Source: JACVRM01 sp963839815 (GTDB lineage Bacteria > Actinomycetota > Thermoleophilia > Gaiellales > Gaiellaceae). From it: a stretch of 64,000 nt of DNA. The stretch covers positions 192,367 to 256,366 of the forward strand of contig CAWIWF010000001.1 in NCBI GenBank assembly GCA_963839815.1, in the 5' to 3' direction. Of this stretch, positions 50,328-59,977 are shown one piece after another. Position 1 is the first letter of the stretch; each line of letters starts with the position of its first letter. The notes below the pieces were generated by a model, which saw nothing but the letters and a program-made list of their open reading frames with translations, made no database searches and was not told where the DNA came from. Position numbers and translations under genes: made by a program.

Positions 50328-51224
50328 ACGGCCGTAGAGACCGGTAAGCGAGCGACACCGCTTGTCATCGCGACTCTCGCACTCGCAGTCTTTGGGACGA
50401 GCTCATCCGGTTCCGCAACGCAGCGGCAGATCGCTTTCGTGAGTGAACGCGACGGCAACCGCGAGATCTACGTCATGAATGCCGACGGTGGGAGCGCCAA
50501 GAGGTTGACGAGCGATGCAGCCGAAGACGTCGGCCCCACGTGGTCTCCGAACGGGAAGATGATTGCGTTCGCAAGCAACCGAGCAGGCAACTTCGAGATC
50601 TACTCCATGAACGCGGACGGAACCGGCGTCAGGCAACTGACGAGAGACCCCGGCGCCGATGGCTTCCCGGACTGGTCGCCGGACGGCAAGGAGATCGCGT
50701 TCTCGAGCGACCGCGTTGGAAACTCCGAGATCTACGTGATGAAAGCGGACGGGACGAGGGTGAGGCGCGTGACGCGCAACCCGAACGATGATCTGGCTCC
50801 AGCCTGGTCTCCGAGCAAACGGAGGATCGCGTTCGACCGGGAGCTCGGCGGAGTGAACTTCGAGCTCTACGTGATGAACGCCGATGGGCGAGCGGTCAGG
50901 AGACTCACACGTGGTCCTTCGACCGACCAGTCGCCGTCGTGGTCGCCCTCGGGCGCGAGGCTCGCCTACTTCAGCGACCGCAGTGGCAGCTTCGAGATCT
51001 ACTCGATGAAAGCGAGCGGCAAGGCCGTGACACGGCTGACTCGCAATCGTGCAGCCGACGCCCTCCCAGCGTGGTCTCCGGCCGGATCGATTGCCTTCGT
51101 CAGCGAGCGAGGCGGCAACGCGGACATCTACGTGATGAACGCGAACGGACGCGGCGCGCGACGATTGACGTCGGCTCGTGGCGAAGACTTCGATCCCGAT
51201 TGGTCTCCGAACGTCACCAGGTGA
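50328..51224 (+). CDS. Secreted TolB-like beta-propeller protein, apparent ACG start
   Basis: About 298 residues. A signal peptide (TPLVIATLALAVFGTSSSG) is followed by six repeats of the type IYVMNADG...RLT...PTWSPNGKMIAFAS, the WD40-like (PD40) blades of TolB/DPP-type propellers. Purely a propeller, with no peptidase domain. The frame contains no ATG/GTG/TTG before the signal peptide after a TAA; ACG 50328 lies 6 bases after GGAGGGA, with a TAAGGT -10 at 50292-50297. GTG 50439 would remove the signal peptide. Confidence 0.8.
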   Translation, partial: TAVETGKRATPLVIATLALAVFGTSSSGSATQRQIAFVSERDGNREIYVMNADGGSAKRLTSDAAEDVGPTWSPNGKMIAFASNRAGNFEIYSMNADGTGVRQLTRDPGADGFPDWSPDGKEIAFSSDRVGNSEIYVMKADGTRVRRVTRNPNDDLAPAWSPSKRRIAFDRELGGVNFELYVMNADGRAVRRLTRGPSTDQSPSWSPSGARLAYFSDRSGSFEIYSMKASGKAVTRLTRNRAADALPAWSPAGSIAFVSERGGNADIYVMNANGRGARRLTSARGEDFDPDWSPNVTR

Positions 51225-51398
51225 GCTGACGGTCAGGGAGCTCCCAAGCGGCGGAGGATCGGACGCGCGTCCGGCGGATGCTAACGGACTGCTAGGCGGC
51301 TGAGGGACGCTCCATGACGGACAGCCGCGCGCCTCGACCAGGCGAACCTGCGTGATGACGTCCTGGGCCGCGAAGACCCCGGTCTAGACTCCGCCACA

Positions 51399-52359
51399 GT
51401 GCGGGCGGTGGTGCACGACCGGTACGGGCCACCCGAGGTGCTGCGCCTCGAGGACGTCGAGCCTCCCGTCGCGCGCGAGGGGGACGTGGTCGTCCGCGTG
51501 CAGGCGACGACGGTCACTCGCTCGGACTGCTCCTGGCGGGCCGGCACGCCGTTCCCCGCGCGCTTCTTCACGGGGCTGCGCAGGCCGAAGCGGCGGATCC
51601 TGGGAGCCGAGTTCGCCGGCGAGGTCGAGGCGGTCGGTGACGGCGTGACGGAGTTCCGCGTCGGCGACCGCGTCTTCGGAGCGAGCGTCTTCGGCGCGAA
51701 CGCCGAGCTCGTGCGCGTCCGTGAGAGCGGTCCGATCGCGCACATGCCCGAGGGGGCGAGCATGCAGAGTGCGGCGGCCTCGGCGGACGGGCCGATTCTC
51801 ACGCTGAACGCCTTCCGCCCGGTCGAGCTCGGCCCCGAGACGACGCTGCTCGTCTACGGCGCGTCCGGCTCGATGGGGACGGCGGGCGTGCAGCTCGCCA
51901 AGCACTTCGGCGCACAGGTGACGGCGGTGTGCGACACGAGGCACGTCGACCTCGTCCGCTCGCTCGGCGCCGACGAGGTGATCGACTACCTGCAGGAGGA
52001 CTTCAGGGCGAACGGCGTCCAGTACGACCTGATCTTCGACGCCGTCGGCAAGCTCCGCTTCACGCGCTGCAAGGCCTCCCTGAAGCCGGGCGGCGCCTTC
52101 CTGCCCGACCGACGGCTTTGCCAACTTCGGGCAGGCACTGTGGACGGCCAAGCTCGGCGACCGCAAGGTGCGACTCGCCATCCCGCCGCGCTACACCAAG
52201 GAGTACGTGCTGCTCGTCAAGCGGCTGATCGAGGCGGGCGAGTATCGAGCCGTGATCGACAGGACGTATCGGCTCGAGGACGTGGTCGAGGCGACGCGCT
52301 ACGTCGAGACCGGCCAGAAGACGGGCAACGTCGTGCTCACCGTCACCGGCTCGGACTGA
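51399..52359 (+). CDS. Zinc-type alcohol dehydrogenase / quinone oxidoreductase-like (one frame break)
   Basis: Corrected length ~319 residues. MDR features: HDRYGPPEVLRLEDVEPP, LGAEFAGEVEAVGDGVTEF, and Rossmann LVYGASGSMGTAGVQLAK, then GADEVIDYLQEDF. The structural/catalytic zinc ligands are absent, so it is a quinone-oxidoreductase-type reductase. One extra base near 52107 breaks the frame; after removal TDGFANFGQALWTAKLG leads into RLAIPPRYTKEYVLL and the normal end. GTG 8 bases after TAGACT (51385-51390). Confidence 0.85.
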
Positions 52360-52374
52360 GCCGGTTCGCGCCGC

Positions 52375-53038
52375 TCAGGCGAGCGCGCGCTCGAGGGCCG
52401 CTCGGTCGGCCGGCCCGCCGTGCGTCGCGAGCACGTGCTCGACCGGCAGCTCCAGGAGCTGACGGAGCCCGGCCGCGATCTGCTCGCGCGTCACGCCGGG
52501 GCGCAGCCACCGATCGTTGATCTCGAGCCCGCTGCCGAAGTCGACGAGCGTGTCGCCGGAGATCACCGCCTGCTGGCGCTCGAACCAGAGCACGGTGTCG
52601 TTCGGCTTGTGCCCGGGGAGCACGTCGGCGCCGACTGGCAGCCTGTCGCCGGCCTCGTAGAGTCGCGCCTCGCCCTTACCCTCACGGAGCAGCCAGACGA
52701 CGTCGGGGCTGCCGTCGCCGGCCTGCTCGGCACGTGATCCCGTACGTGTCCATCAGGTACTGCGCACTGTCGGGCCGCGGCGTGTAGACCGGCGCGCCGA
52801 GCCGCTCGACGAGGATCTCGGCGTCGCGCTCGTGCCAGGGAGCGGTGAGCACGATCGCCGTCTCGCGCTCCGCCGCGAGGTCGATCAGCTCGCCCGGGAC
52901 GCCCAGCGGATCGAAGAGCAGCAGCCGCTCCCCGTCGTCGATCGCGTACGACGAGACGTTCTGATCCCACGGCTCGCTGTCCCGCCACCCCGGGTGCGGT
53001 GCCTGCCAGTGCCAGAGTCCAGGCTGCAGCTCGCGCAC
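52375..53038 (-). CDS. Metallo-beta-lactamase-fold hydrolase (one frame break)
   Basis: Corrected length ~220 residues. ELQPGLWHWQAPHP, then NVSSYAIDDGERLLLFDP, TAPWHERDA (degenerate H-x-x-x-D pattern), LPGHKPNDTVLW and AVISGDTLVDFG with a final LATHGGP: an MBL-like scaffold with weakly kept metal ligands. One extra base near 52733 breaks the frame. GTG 8 bases after TAGCAT (53047-53052). Converges with the dehydrogenase (15 bp apart). Confidence 0.75.
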
Positions 53039-53149
53039 GGGGCGGGATGCTACTGGTCGCCGCTTCGGTGCGCCCGCGAGGGACTTGGTTTCTTGACTGG
53101 ACGTGACATCGGCTCCATGCTGCCCGCACACCTGCGGCAGGGAGGGGAC

Positions 53150-53965
53150 ATGGGACGAGGCGCACGTATCGCAGCGGTCGCGTTCGCCGTGGTCGCGATG
53201 AGCACCGCCTATGCGGAAGCGATCACCAACGGACAGCCGGACGGAAATGGTCACCCGTACGTCGGGGTGCTGGTCGACGACTTCGTCACGCCGGGCTACT
53301 ACCAGCGCTTCTGCACGGGCACGCTCGTCGCGCCGCGAATCGTCGTGACGGCCGCGCACTGCCTGCTCGACGAGATCGACACGGAGGTGGCCGTCAGCTT
53401 CGACCCGGTCTACCGGCCCGGGGTGTCGCCGATCATCCACGGCACGGGAGTCGCAGCCGTCGACCCGGCGATCTTCGTCGGGACCGCCGGCACGGCCGCA
53501 AAGCACGGCAGCTCGAGCCTGGGCAACGACATCGCCGTCGTGCATCTCGACGAGGATGCGCCCGTCGGCGAGTTCGCGCAGCTGCCGGCGGCCGGCCAGC
53601 TGTCCACGCTGAGCCTCAAAGGGCGCTCGTTCACGGCCGTCGGCTACGGCCGCACTCGTGTCGATCGGACGAAGGGCCCCAACAACATCGAGCCGAACAT
53701 CGACCCGGACGTTCGCTATGCCTCGACGCAGCAGTTCCTCAACCTCCGCGGAGGTGTGCTCACGCTGTCAGGCAATCCCGCAACGGGAAGCGGCGGTACG
53801 TGCTTCGGGGATTCGGGCGGCCCATACTTCCTCGCTGACTCGAACCTGATGGTTGCGACCGTCATCGTCGGGGACGCGGTCTGCCGCGCGTCCGAGCGCG
53901 CGTACCGGCTGGACACCGACTTCGCTCGAGGCTTCCTCGCGTCGCAGGGTGCCCCCGTCCCCTAG
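53150..53965 (+). CDS. Secreted trypsin-like serine protease
   Basis: 271 residues. A signal peptide (ARIAAVAFAVVAMSTAYAEA) precedes ITNGQPDGNGHPYVGVL, then the catalytic triad: VVTAAHC (His), LGNDIAVVHL (Asp) and GTCFGDSGGP (Ser). The residue at the specificity pocket six before Ser is in GSGGTCFGDSGG, so not trypsin's Asp; cleavage preference is unclear. Ile-Thr-Asn-Gly resembles the mature N-terminus IVGG. GGAGGGG ribosome site before the ATG. Confidence 0.9.
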   Translation: MGRGARIAAVAFAVVAMSTAYAEAITNGQPDGNGHPYVGVLVDDFVTPGYYQRFCTGTLVAPRIVVTAAHCLLDEIDTEVAVSFDPVYRPGVSPIIHGTGVAAVDPAIFVGTAGTAAKHGSSSLGNDIAVVHLDEDAPVGEFAQLPAAGQLSTLSLKGRSFTAVGYGRTRVDRTKGPNNIEPNIDPDVRYASTQQFLNLRGGVLTLSGNPATGSGGTCFGDSGGPYFLADSNLMVATVIVGDAVCRASERAYRLDTDFARGFLASQGAPVP

Positions 53966-53976
53966 CACCGTCGCCG

Positions 53977-54016
53977 GCAGCACGAAGCCCGGCCACGTGG
54001 CCGGGCTTCGTGCTGC
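53977..54016. terminator. Bidirectional terminator hairpin
   Basis: A near-perfect 40-bp palindrome with ~19-bp arms centred on GGCCACGTGGCC. It lies 12 bases past the protease stop and 60 bases past the convergent amidase stop. No T-run, so the strong stem itself may stop polymerase or Rho. Confidence 0.7.
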
Positions 54017-54075
54017 GCGGAGTGCCTCTGGCGGAAGGGCGCCGGGCGATGGCGCCCGCCAGGGGTCGCCTTCGC

Positions 54076-55786
54076 CTAGCCCTTCGCCGCCGCCAGGGTG
54101 GGGCCCGGAGCGCCGGGGAACAGGGCGTCGCCGATGGTCGGGATGAACCGCGGCGGCTTCCGCACCTTCGTCGCCCGCTCGTAGTCGTACGCGTAGCCGA
54201 GCAGCTCCGGCTCGTCCCAGCGGCCGCCGATGAAGGTGATCCCGACCGGGAGACCCTCGAGGTAGCCGGCCGGCACCGTGATGTCGGCGTAGCCGGACAC
54301 CGCTGCCGCCGACGACGAGCCGACGAAGTACTCGAAGTGGCCATCGAGGTCACCCTCGTTCGGGTCGTCGTTCGTGGGCCAGGCGGGACCGTTCGTCAGG
54401 CCGACGATCGCGTCGAGGTCGTGCTGGGCCATGAGGTCGTCGATCTCCTGCTGAACAGGCGGGGTGACACCGGCACGGATGTCGGCGCACTCCTGGTCAC
54501 GCCCGTTTGTCGCCTCGGCGAGCTCGAAGACGAGGTTGTTCCAGGGACCCTCGAGGTCTGGACGGGCCTCGTTGAACGCGATCAGCCCGGCGAGGGTCTG
54601 CGGGTAGGGCTGGCCGGTCACCGGGTTCGTCCCGCTGACGTAGGTCTGGAGGTACGTCGCGATGTCCGTCTTGAACTCGCAGAGCAGCGCTGGGAAACTC
54701 GCCGGCGGTCGCCGACAGGTCGATGTCCGTTCCGTCGACCACGGTCGCGCCCTCGTCCTCGAGCGCGTCGATCACGTCATCGAGGATCGGCTCGACGGCC
54801 GGGCCCACCAGCGCCTGGTCGTAGGTGCCGGCGCGCCAGACGCCGATCCGGGCGCCCTTGAGCGCCTTCTTGTCGAGGAACCGCGTGTAGTCGGAGCGGG
54901 CGTTGCCGGCCTGCGCGGCCGTCGCCGGGTCGCTCGGGTCGATCCCCGTTGCGGCGCCGAGCAGCACCGCGGCGTCGGTCACGTTGCGGGCCATCGGGCC
55001 GGCCGTGTCCTGGTCTGCGCTGATCGGGATAACGCCCGCTCGGCTCCACAACCCGAGTGTCGGCTTGATGCCGACGATGCCGTTCGCCCCGGACGGGCAG
55101 ACGATCGACCCGTCCGTCTCGGTGCCGACGGCGGCGACCGCGAGATCGGCGGCCGCGACGACGCCGGAGCCGGAGCTCGAGCCGCACGGGTTCCGGTCGA
55201 GGACGTAGGGCATGTTCGTCTGGCCGCCGATGCCGCTCCAGCCGCTGGACGAGGGCCCCGAGCGGAAGTTGGCCCACTCGGACAGGTTGGCCTTGCCGAG
55301 GAGGATCGCGCCGGCTGCCTTCAGCCGCTCGACGATGAACGCATCGTCTGGTGTGCTGCCGGCGAGCGCCCAGGAGCCGGCGGTCGTAGGCATGCCGGTC
55401 GTGTTGACGTTGTCCTTGACGATGATCGGGATCCCGAGGAGCGGGCGTTCGTCCCCCCTCCGTCGCGCCCGGTCGGCCGCGCGCGCGTCGGCGCGTGCCG
55501 TCGGGCTGACCGTGATCACCGCGTTGAGGATCGGGTTCAGCTGGCGGATGCGCCGGAGGTAGAAGCTCGTCAGCTCGACCGAGCTCAGCCGGTGCTTGTC
55601 CATCAGCTTCTGAAGCTCGGGGATGGTCGTCTTGTCGACGTCGATCCCCGCGACCTTGGTGTGCTTCGGCTTTGGCTCGTGCTTGACCTTCGCCGCTTGC
55701 CCGGCCAGCGCCCCGGCGCCGGCGAGGGCGAGCAAGAGGGCCAGTAAGGTCGTCAGGAGAACGGAGCGCCGCAGTCTGCTGCTCAT
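54076..55786 (-). CDS. Secreted amidase-signature enzyme (one frame break)
   Basis: Corrected length ~569 residues. A signal peptide (SVLLTTLLALLLALAGAGAL) is followed by the amidase-signature domain: catalytic Lys in PIIVKDNVNT, cis-Ser and nucleophile in NPCGSSSGSGVVAAADLAVA, then TETDGSIVCPSGANG. The C-terminal part VGITFIGGRWDEPELLGYAY completes the fold. One extra base near 54691 breaks the frame. Secreted amidases of this type often hydrolyse peptide amides or aryl amides. Convergent with the protease. Confidence 0.87.
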
Positions 55787-56029
55787 TGCGTGACCTCCAC
55801 GTTCGGTGGGGCGGACGCTGGGATCACCGGGACTGGGACCGGCGATCCGGCGGCGCGATTCTAAACGGTGAGCGCGAGGGCTGACGCGGCCTCGGGAGCG
55901 CGGCGAACGGCCGCCGTTCTCTTCGCACGCGAGTCCCGGAGTTCCGACGCGAGCGTACGCTCGACCGCGCGCTCAGAGCGCGCTCGCATGCGCAGTTGTT
56001 CGGGAGTGTCCCTCGAAAACGGAAGCGAC

Positions 56030-56533
56030 CTAGGACGGCGTGACCGGGCGCGAGGCGATCGCGATCAGGTCGGCGACGACTCGATCGAGCGGTCGGCTGG
56101 CATCCAGCTCATGCGTGCAGCTCGCTCTGAGCAGCGGCTCGACCCTCGCGAGGTCATCCAAGATCATCGCTCGTTCCACTGGAGTCTTCCCGTAGTTGTT
56201 CGTCGTTCGGCGCACGACCCGGTCAAGGATCACGTCAGCAGGGGCACTGAGCAGGACGACCGCGTCGAACCGGCCGTAGAACTTCGACTGATTCCTCACG
56301 CACCCTTGAACGAAGAGCGAGCGACCATCATCGGAGTCCAGCAGCTCGGTGATCTTTTCCTCGACCCAGAGCCACTCCCCGCGGTGCAGCACGTCGGAGG
56401 ACTCAGCATCCTCCCGATACTCGCGCCAGCCCGGATCATCGGTGTCGACGACGCGATAGCCGCGTCGGCCAAGTTCGGCGAGCGCCGACGACTTGCCCGT
56501 TCCCGACATGCCGGTCACCAAGACCTTCGACAT
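56030..56533 (-). CDS. P-loop NMP kinase-like protein
   Basis: 167 residues. Walker A VLVTGMSGTGKSSALAELG, a DTDDPGW segment and a lid-like region with RSLFVQGCVRNQSKFYGRFD resemble adenylate-kinase-like broad-specificity NMP kinases (gluconate/shikimate kinase group). The ATG 56533 follows TAGCGT (56541-56546) by 7 bases; the earlier ATG at 56557 would overlap the promoter. Stand-alone. Substrate not predicted. Confidence 0.82.
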   Translation of the reverse strand: MSKVLVTGMSGTGKSSALAELGRRGYRVVDTDDPGWREYREDAESSDVLHRGEWLWVEEKITELLDSDDGRSLFVQGCVRNQSKFYGRFDAVVLLSAPADVILDRVVRRTTNNYGKTPVERAMILDDLARVEPLLRASCTHELDASRPLDRVVADLIAIASRPVTPS

Positions 56534-56713
56534 CGGGACAACGCTACGGATTGCCAAGCGAAGGCGTGGCGGTGTGGGCGAGCGTGCGTCAACCGGAGGA
56601 GCCCTCCCATGGCGCGTCCTCCTCCCCGGCCCAGTGGAGCGCCGGCCACCGAGAGGATGCTCGGGACTCCGCCGCCGCTCGACAGATGTGGGGCGAGGCG
56701 GAATGATGGCCGG

Positions 56714-59494
56714 GTGCCGCGCGACCTACCGAGTGGAGTGGTCACGCTGCTCTTCACCGACATCGAGGGCTCGACGAGGCTGCTGCACGAGCTCGGCGAC
56801 GCCTACGGTGGCGCGCTCCAGGAGCATCGCCAGATCGTGCGCGCCGCATGCGTGGCGCACCACGGTGTCGAAGTCGACACGCAGGGCGACGCACTCTTCG
56901 TCGGGTTCGCGCGCGCCTCGGATGCGGTGGCCGCTGCGGAGGACGCTCAGCGGGCGCTGGCCGACGGACCGATCCGCGTGCGGATGGGGCTTCACACCGG
57001 CGAGCCCCGAGTCACCGAGGAGGGCTACGTCGGGATCGACGTCCACAAGGGCGCCCGCATCGCTGCCGTCGGCCACGGGGGACAGGTGCTGCTGTCGCAG
57101 GCGACTCGCGCGCTCGTGGATCACGAGGCGCGTGACCTCGGTGCGCACCGGCTCAAGGACCTGAGCGCGCCCGAGCGCATCTACCAGCTCGAGATCGATG
57201 GCCTGCCCGGCGAGTTCCCGCTGCTGAAGACGCTCGAGGCCGGAGTGAAGAACCTGCCGGCGCCGCCGACGTCGTTCGTCGGCCGGACACGCGAGCTCGC
57301 CGAGATCGATCGCCTGCTCGGCGAGCCGGACTGCCGGCTGCTGACCCTCGTCGGCCCCGGCGGCGTCGGCAAGACCCGACTCGCCCTCGAGGCAGCCGCA
57401 CGCCGCGTCGACCGCTACTCGCACGGCGTCCACTTCGTCCCGCTCGCGTCCGTGGCCTCGCCGGAGCTGCTCGCGCCCGCCCTCGCCGAGTCGATCCAGT
57501 TCGCCCTCGACGGCGTGCACAGCAACCTCTCGGCGCAGGAGCAGCTGCTGGACTACCTCAGCGCGCGGTCCACGCTTCTGGTGCTCGACAACTTCGAGCA
57601 TCTTGTCGATGGCTCGGGATTCCTGAGCGAGGTGATCGAGCGCGCCCCGGACGTCGAGCTCCTGACGACGTCTCGGGAGCGGCTCAACGTCCAGAGCGAG
57701 TGGGTTCTCGACGTCGAGGGCCTCGGTCTCGGCGAAAACGGCGACGCCAGCGCCTCGGCGCTGCGCCTCTTCGCCGACCGGGCCGCGCAGGTGGCGCCCG
57801 GGTTCACGCTCGACGACTCGACGCGCCCGCAGGCGCTCCGCATCTGCCGGCTGGTCGACGGCATGCCGCTCGGCATCGAGCTTGCGGCGTCATGGGTCTC
57901 GATGCTCCCGTGCGAGGAGATCGCAGACGAGATCGAGGGCAACATCGGCTTCCTGGCCACGTCGATGCGCGACGTGCCGGAACGCCACCGCAGCCTGAGG
58001 GCCGCGATCGACCATTCGTGGCGTCTGCTCACCGACGAGCAGCGGAGCGCGTTCGCGCGGCTGTCCGTGTTCCGCGGCAGCTTCGATCGCAGCGCCGCGG
58101 TCGCCGTGACTGGCGCCGACCTGCGCCTCCTCTCCGAGCTCGTCGCCAAGTCGCTCCTGCGCCGCCCGGACTTCGGGCGTTTCGAGCTGCACGAGCTGCT
58201 GCGCCAGTACGCGGCCGAGCAGCTCGCGGCGTCACCGGGCGAGGACGCGGGCGCCCGCGAGCGGCACGCGCGTCACTACGCCGCCATGCTGCTGGAGCGG
58301 CAGGCGGCACTCATGTCCCCGGAGCTCGCTGTCGCGCGGGACGAGCTGCGCGGCGAGCTGGACAACCTGCGCGCGGCCGTCGAGTGGATCCTGGTCGAGG
58401 ACGACGAGCAGGCCGCGCTGCCGGTCCTCGAAGCCTTTGACACGTTCCTTTGGATGCACAGCTGGTTCGACGGGGCCGAGACGCTCCAGCGGCTCGCGCG
58501 CACGGCCGGCTTCGACGCCGACGACCCCGGCAGCGCCAGCGCCGTCGCGCTGGCGGCGGCCGCCTGCCGGAGTGCGATCGGCGCCCGACTCGGATACGAC
58601 CCTGCGGCCGAGGAGGTCGCTCGCCGATGCGTGCCCGTCCTGCGGGCCCGGAAGATGGAGCGAGGGCTCGCCGGCTGCCTCTCCGCGCTGGGAATCATGG
58701 CGGTGTACCGGGACGACTACGCGGAGGGGGTGGCGCTCTGCGAAGAGGCGGCTGACATCGCAGGAGCGATCGGCGACGGGTTCACCGAGATCGGGACTCG
58801 GATGGATCTCGGCTTTGGCCGACTCTTCCTGCCAGATCTCGAAGCAGCGCGCGAGGCGTTCGAGGCTGCACACGCCCTCGCTGAGAAGATGGGCAACCCG
58901 GTGATGCACGCGTATGCCACGAGCAAGCTCGGCTTGCTCGCGGATGCCGAGGAACGCTGGGGCGACGCGCTACGGCTGCATATGGATGCGCACGACCTGT
59001 TCGCGTCCGTCGGCGAGGCCGGCGGAACGGGCTACGCGCTCAGCCGCGCGAGCCAGAGCGCTTTCGGGCTCGGTGACTACCCCGCGGCGCTTCGACTCGG
59101 ACGCGCCGGCTACGAGGCTTTCTCCGAGGCCAACCACCGCTGGGGGATGATCGCGGTGCTCTGCCGCATCGGCTTCGCGGCGCTCGCGCTCGGAGACGGC
59201 GCTGAGGCGCGCGAGCGCTTCGTCGAGGCGCTCGAGCGTGCGCACGCCGCGCAGGCCGTCTCGCTCGAGCTCCTGGCCCTGAGCGGGATCGGCGCCTGCC
59301 TCGCGGAAGATCCCGCCGAGCAGGAGCGGGCCGCCGTGCTGCTCACGTTCGCCCTGGGCCACGAGCAGCTGCCCGCGTCGTACTCGGTCGCCGCCCGCCC
59401 AGCGCTCGATCGGCTCGAGGCGGAGTTGCTCGCCGAGCAGCTAGCGCTGCCCGCGAAGCGGCCGCCGCCGCGACGCTGGAAGAGCTCGAGTTAA
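56714..59494 (+). CDS. Adenylate/guanylate cyclase-AAA ATPase-TPR regulator
   Basis: 926 residues. A class III nucleotide cyclase domain (~1-170; metal Asps in LLFTDIEGSTRL and VDTQGDALFVGF, then VGIDVHKGARIAA) precedes an NB-ARC-like ATPase (~205-480; Walker A VGPGGVGKTRLA, LLVLDNFEH) and a long TPR-like helical repeat tail. The cyclase lacks the Asn of the transition-state pair (His in GIDVHKG), so activity may be altered. Starts at GTG 56714 after AATGAT; the upstream reading frame from 55868 is antisense to the kinase and was dropped. Relays an unknown signal through cyclic nucleotide or as a STAND-type switch. Confidence 0.88.
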   Translation: MPRDLPSGVVTLLFTDIEGSTRLLHELGDAYGGALQEHRQIVRAACVAHHGVEVDTQGDALFVGFARASDAVAAAEDAQRALADGPIRVRMGLHTGEPRVTEEGYVGIDVHKGARIAAVGHGGQVLLSQATRALVDHEARDLGAHRLKDLSAPERIYQLEIDGLPGEFPLLKTLEAGVKNLPAPPTSFVGRTRELAEIDRLLGEPDCRLLTLVGPGGVGKTRLALEAAARRVDRYSHGVHFVPLASVASPELLAPALAESIQFALDGVHSNLSAQEQLLDYLSARSTLLVLDNFEHLVDGSGFLSEVIERAPDVELLTTSRERLNVQSEWVLDVEGLGLGENGDASASALRLFADRAAQVAPGFTLDDSTRPQALRICRLVDGMPLGIELAASWVSMLPCEEIADEIEGNIGFLATSMRDVPERHRSLRAAIDHSWRLLTDEQRSAFARLSVFRGSFDRSAAVAVTGADLRLLSELVAKSLLRRPDFGRFELHELLRQYAAEQLAASPGEDAGARERHARHYAAMLLERQAALMSPELAVARDELRGELDNLRAAVEWILVEDDEQAALPVLEAFDTFLWMHSWFDGAETLQRLARTAGFDADDPGSASAVALAAAACRSAIGARLGYDPAAEEVARRCVPVLRARKMERGLAGCLSALGIMAVYRDDYAEGVALCEEAADIAGAIGDGFTEIGTRMDLGFGRLFLPDLEAAREAFEAAHALAEKMGNPVMHAYATSKLGLLADAEERWGDALRLHMDAHDLFASVGEAGGTGYALSRASQSAFGLGDYPAALRLGRAGYEAFSEANHRWGMIAVLCRIGFAALALGDGAEARERFVEALERAHAAQAVSLELLALSGIGACLAEDPAEQERAAVLLTFALGHEQLPASYSVAARPALDRLEAELLAEQLALPAKRPPPRRWKSSS

Positions 59495-59559
59495 CGGTTC
59501 GTCAGTCCAGCTGAGGAGGGAGCGGAACGAACCCACAAGCGCTTCCAAGGGGCGCTAGC

Positions 59560-59977
59560 TCAGGAGACGAACGCCTTCCGAACAGACGCCGCTGTCCAGC
59601 GGTTCGTGCCGTGAATCGTCGGCACCTTCTCCACGTTCAGCTTCTCGGCGATCGCCTCGAGAGACATCCGCCTCCCGAGCATCGCGTTGATCTTCACCCG
59701 CCACCCGTGGTCTCGTCGGTTGCACAGGCGGTGCGCCAGTCGAACGTTGTCGGCTGTGAGGTGTCCACCGTGCATCTTGAGTCGCGGATAGTGGTCGGCG
59801 GTCGGCTCCCAGTCGGAACGGGACGACCTCGGCTCGAAGTACCTGCGACCCCGGAAGCAGTAGCACTGGGGCATCTCGCAGCGCACATCGGTCATCTGAC
59901 CGTCTCGGGCAAGCTGCCCGGAGGATCCCGCGAACTCCCAGGGCGTTGAACTGCTCGAGCGCGGTCTTTCCAGTCAT
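59560..59977 (-). CDS. HNH-type small protein (one frame break)
   Basis: Corrected length ~138 residues. MTGKTALEQFNALGVRGILR, then DVRCEMPQCYCFRGRRYFEP with paired cysteines, TADHYPRLKMHGGHLTADNV and RLAHRLCNRRDHGWRVK: a zinc-knuckle HNH-like nuclease core (DH..., N, H). The C-terminal LEAIAEKLNVEKVPTIHGTN followed by WTAASVRKAF is a recombinase-like HTH segment. One extra G near 59917 (CGGG, expected CGG) splits it. TAATGT (59985-59990) is 7 bases before the ATG. Lies just downstream of tmRNA. Confidence 0.78.

Noticed and set aside
55868..56713. An 846-bp N-terminal extension of the cyclase gene.
   Set aside because: It is antisense to the NMP-kinase-like gene (56030-56533), has no domain, and the cyclase domain begins exactly at GTG 56714.
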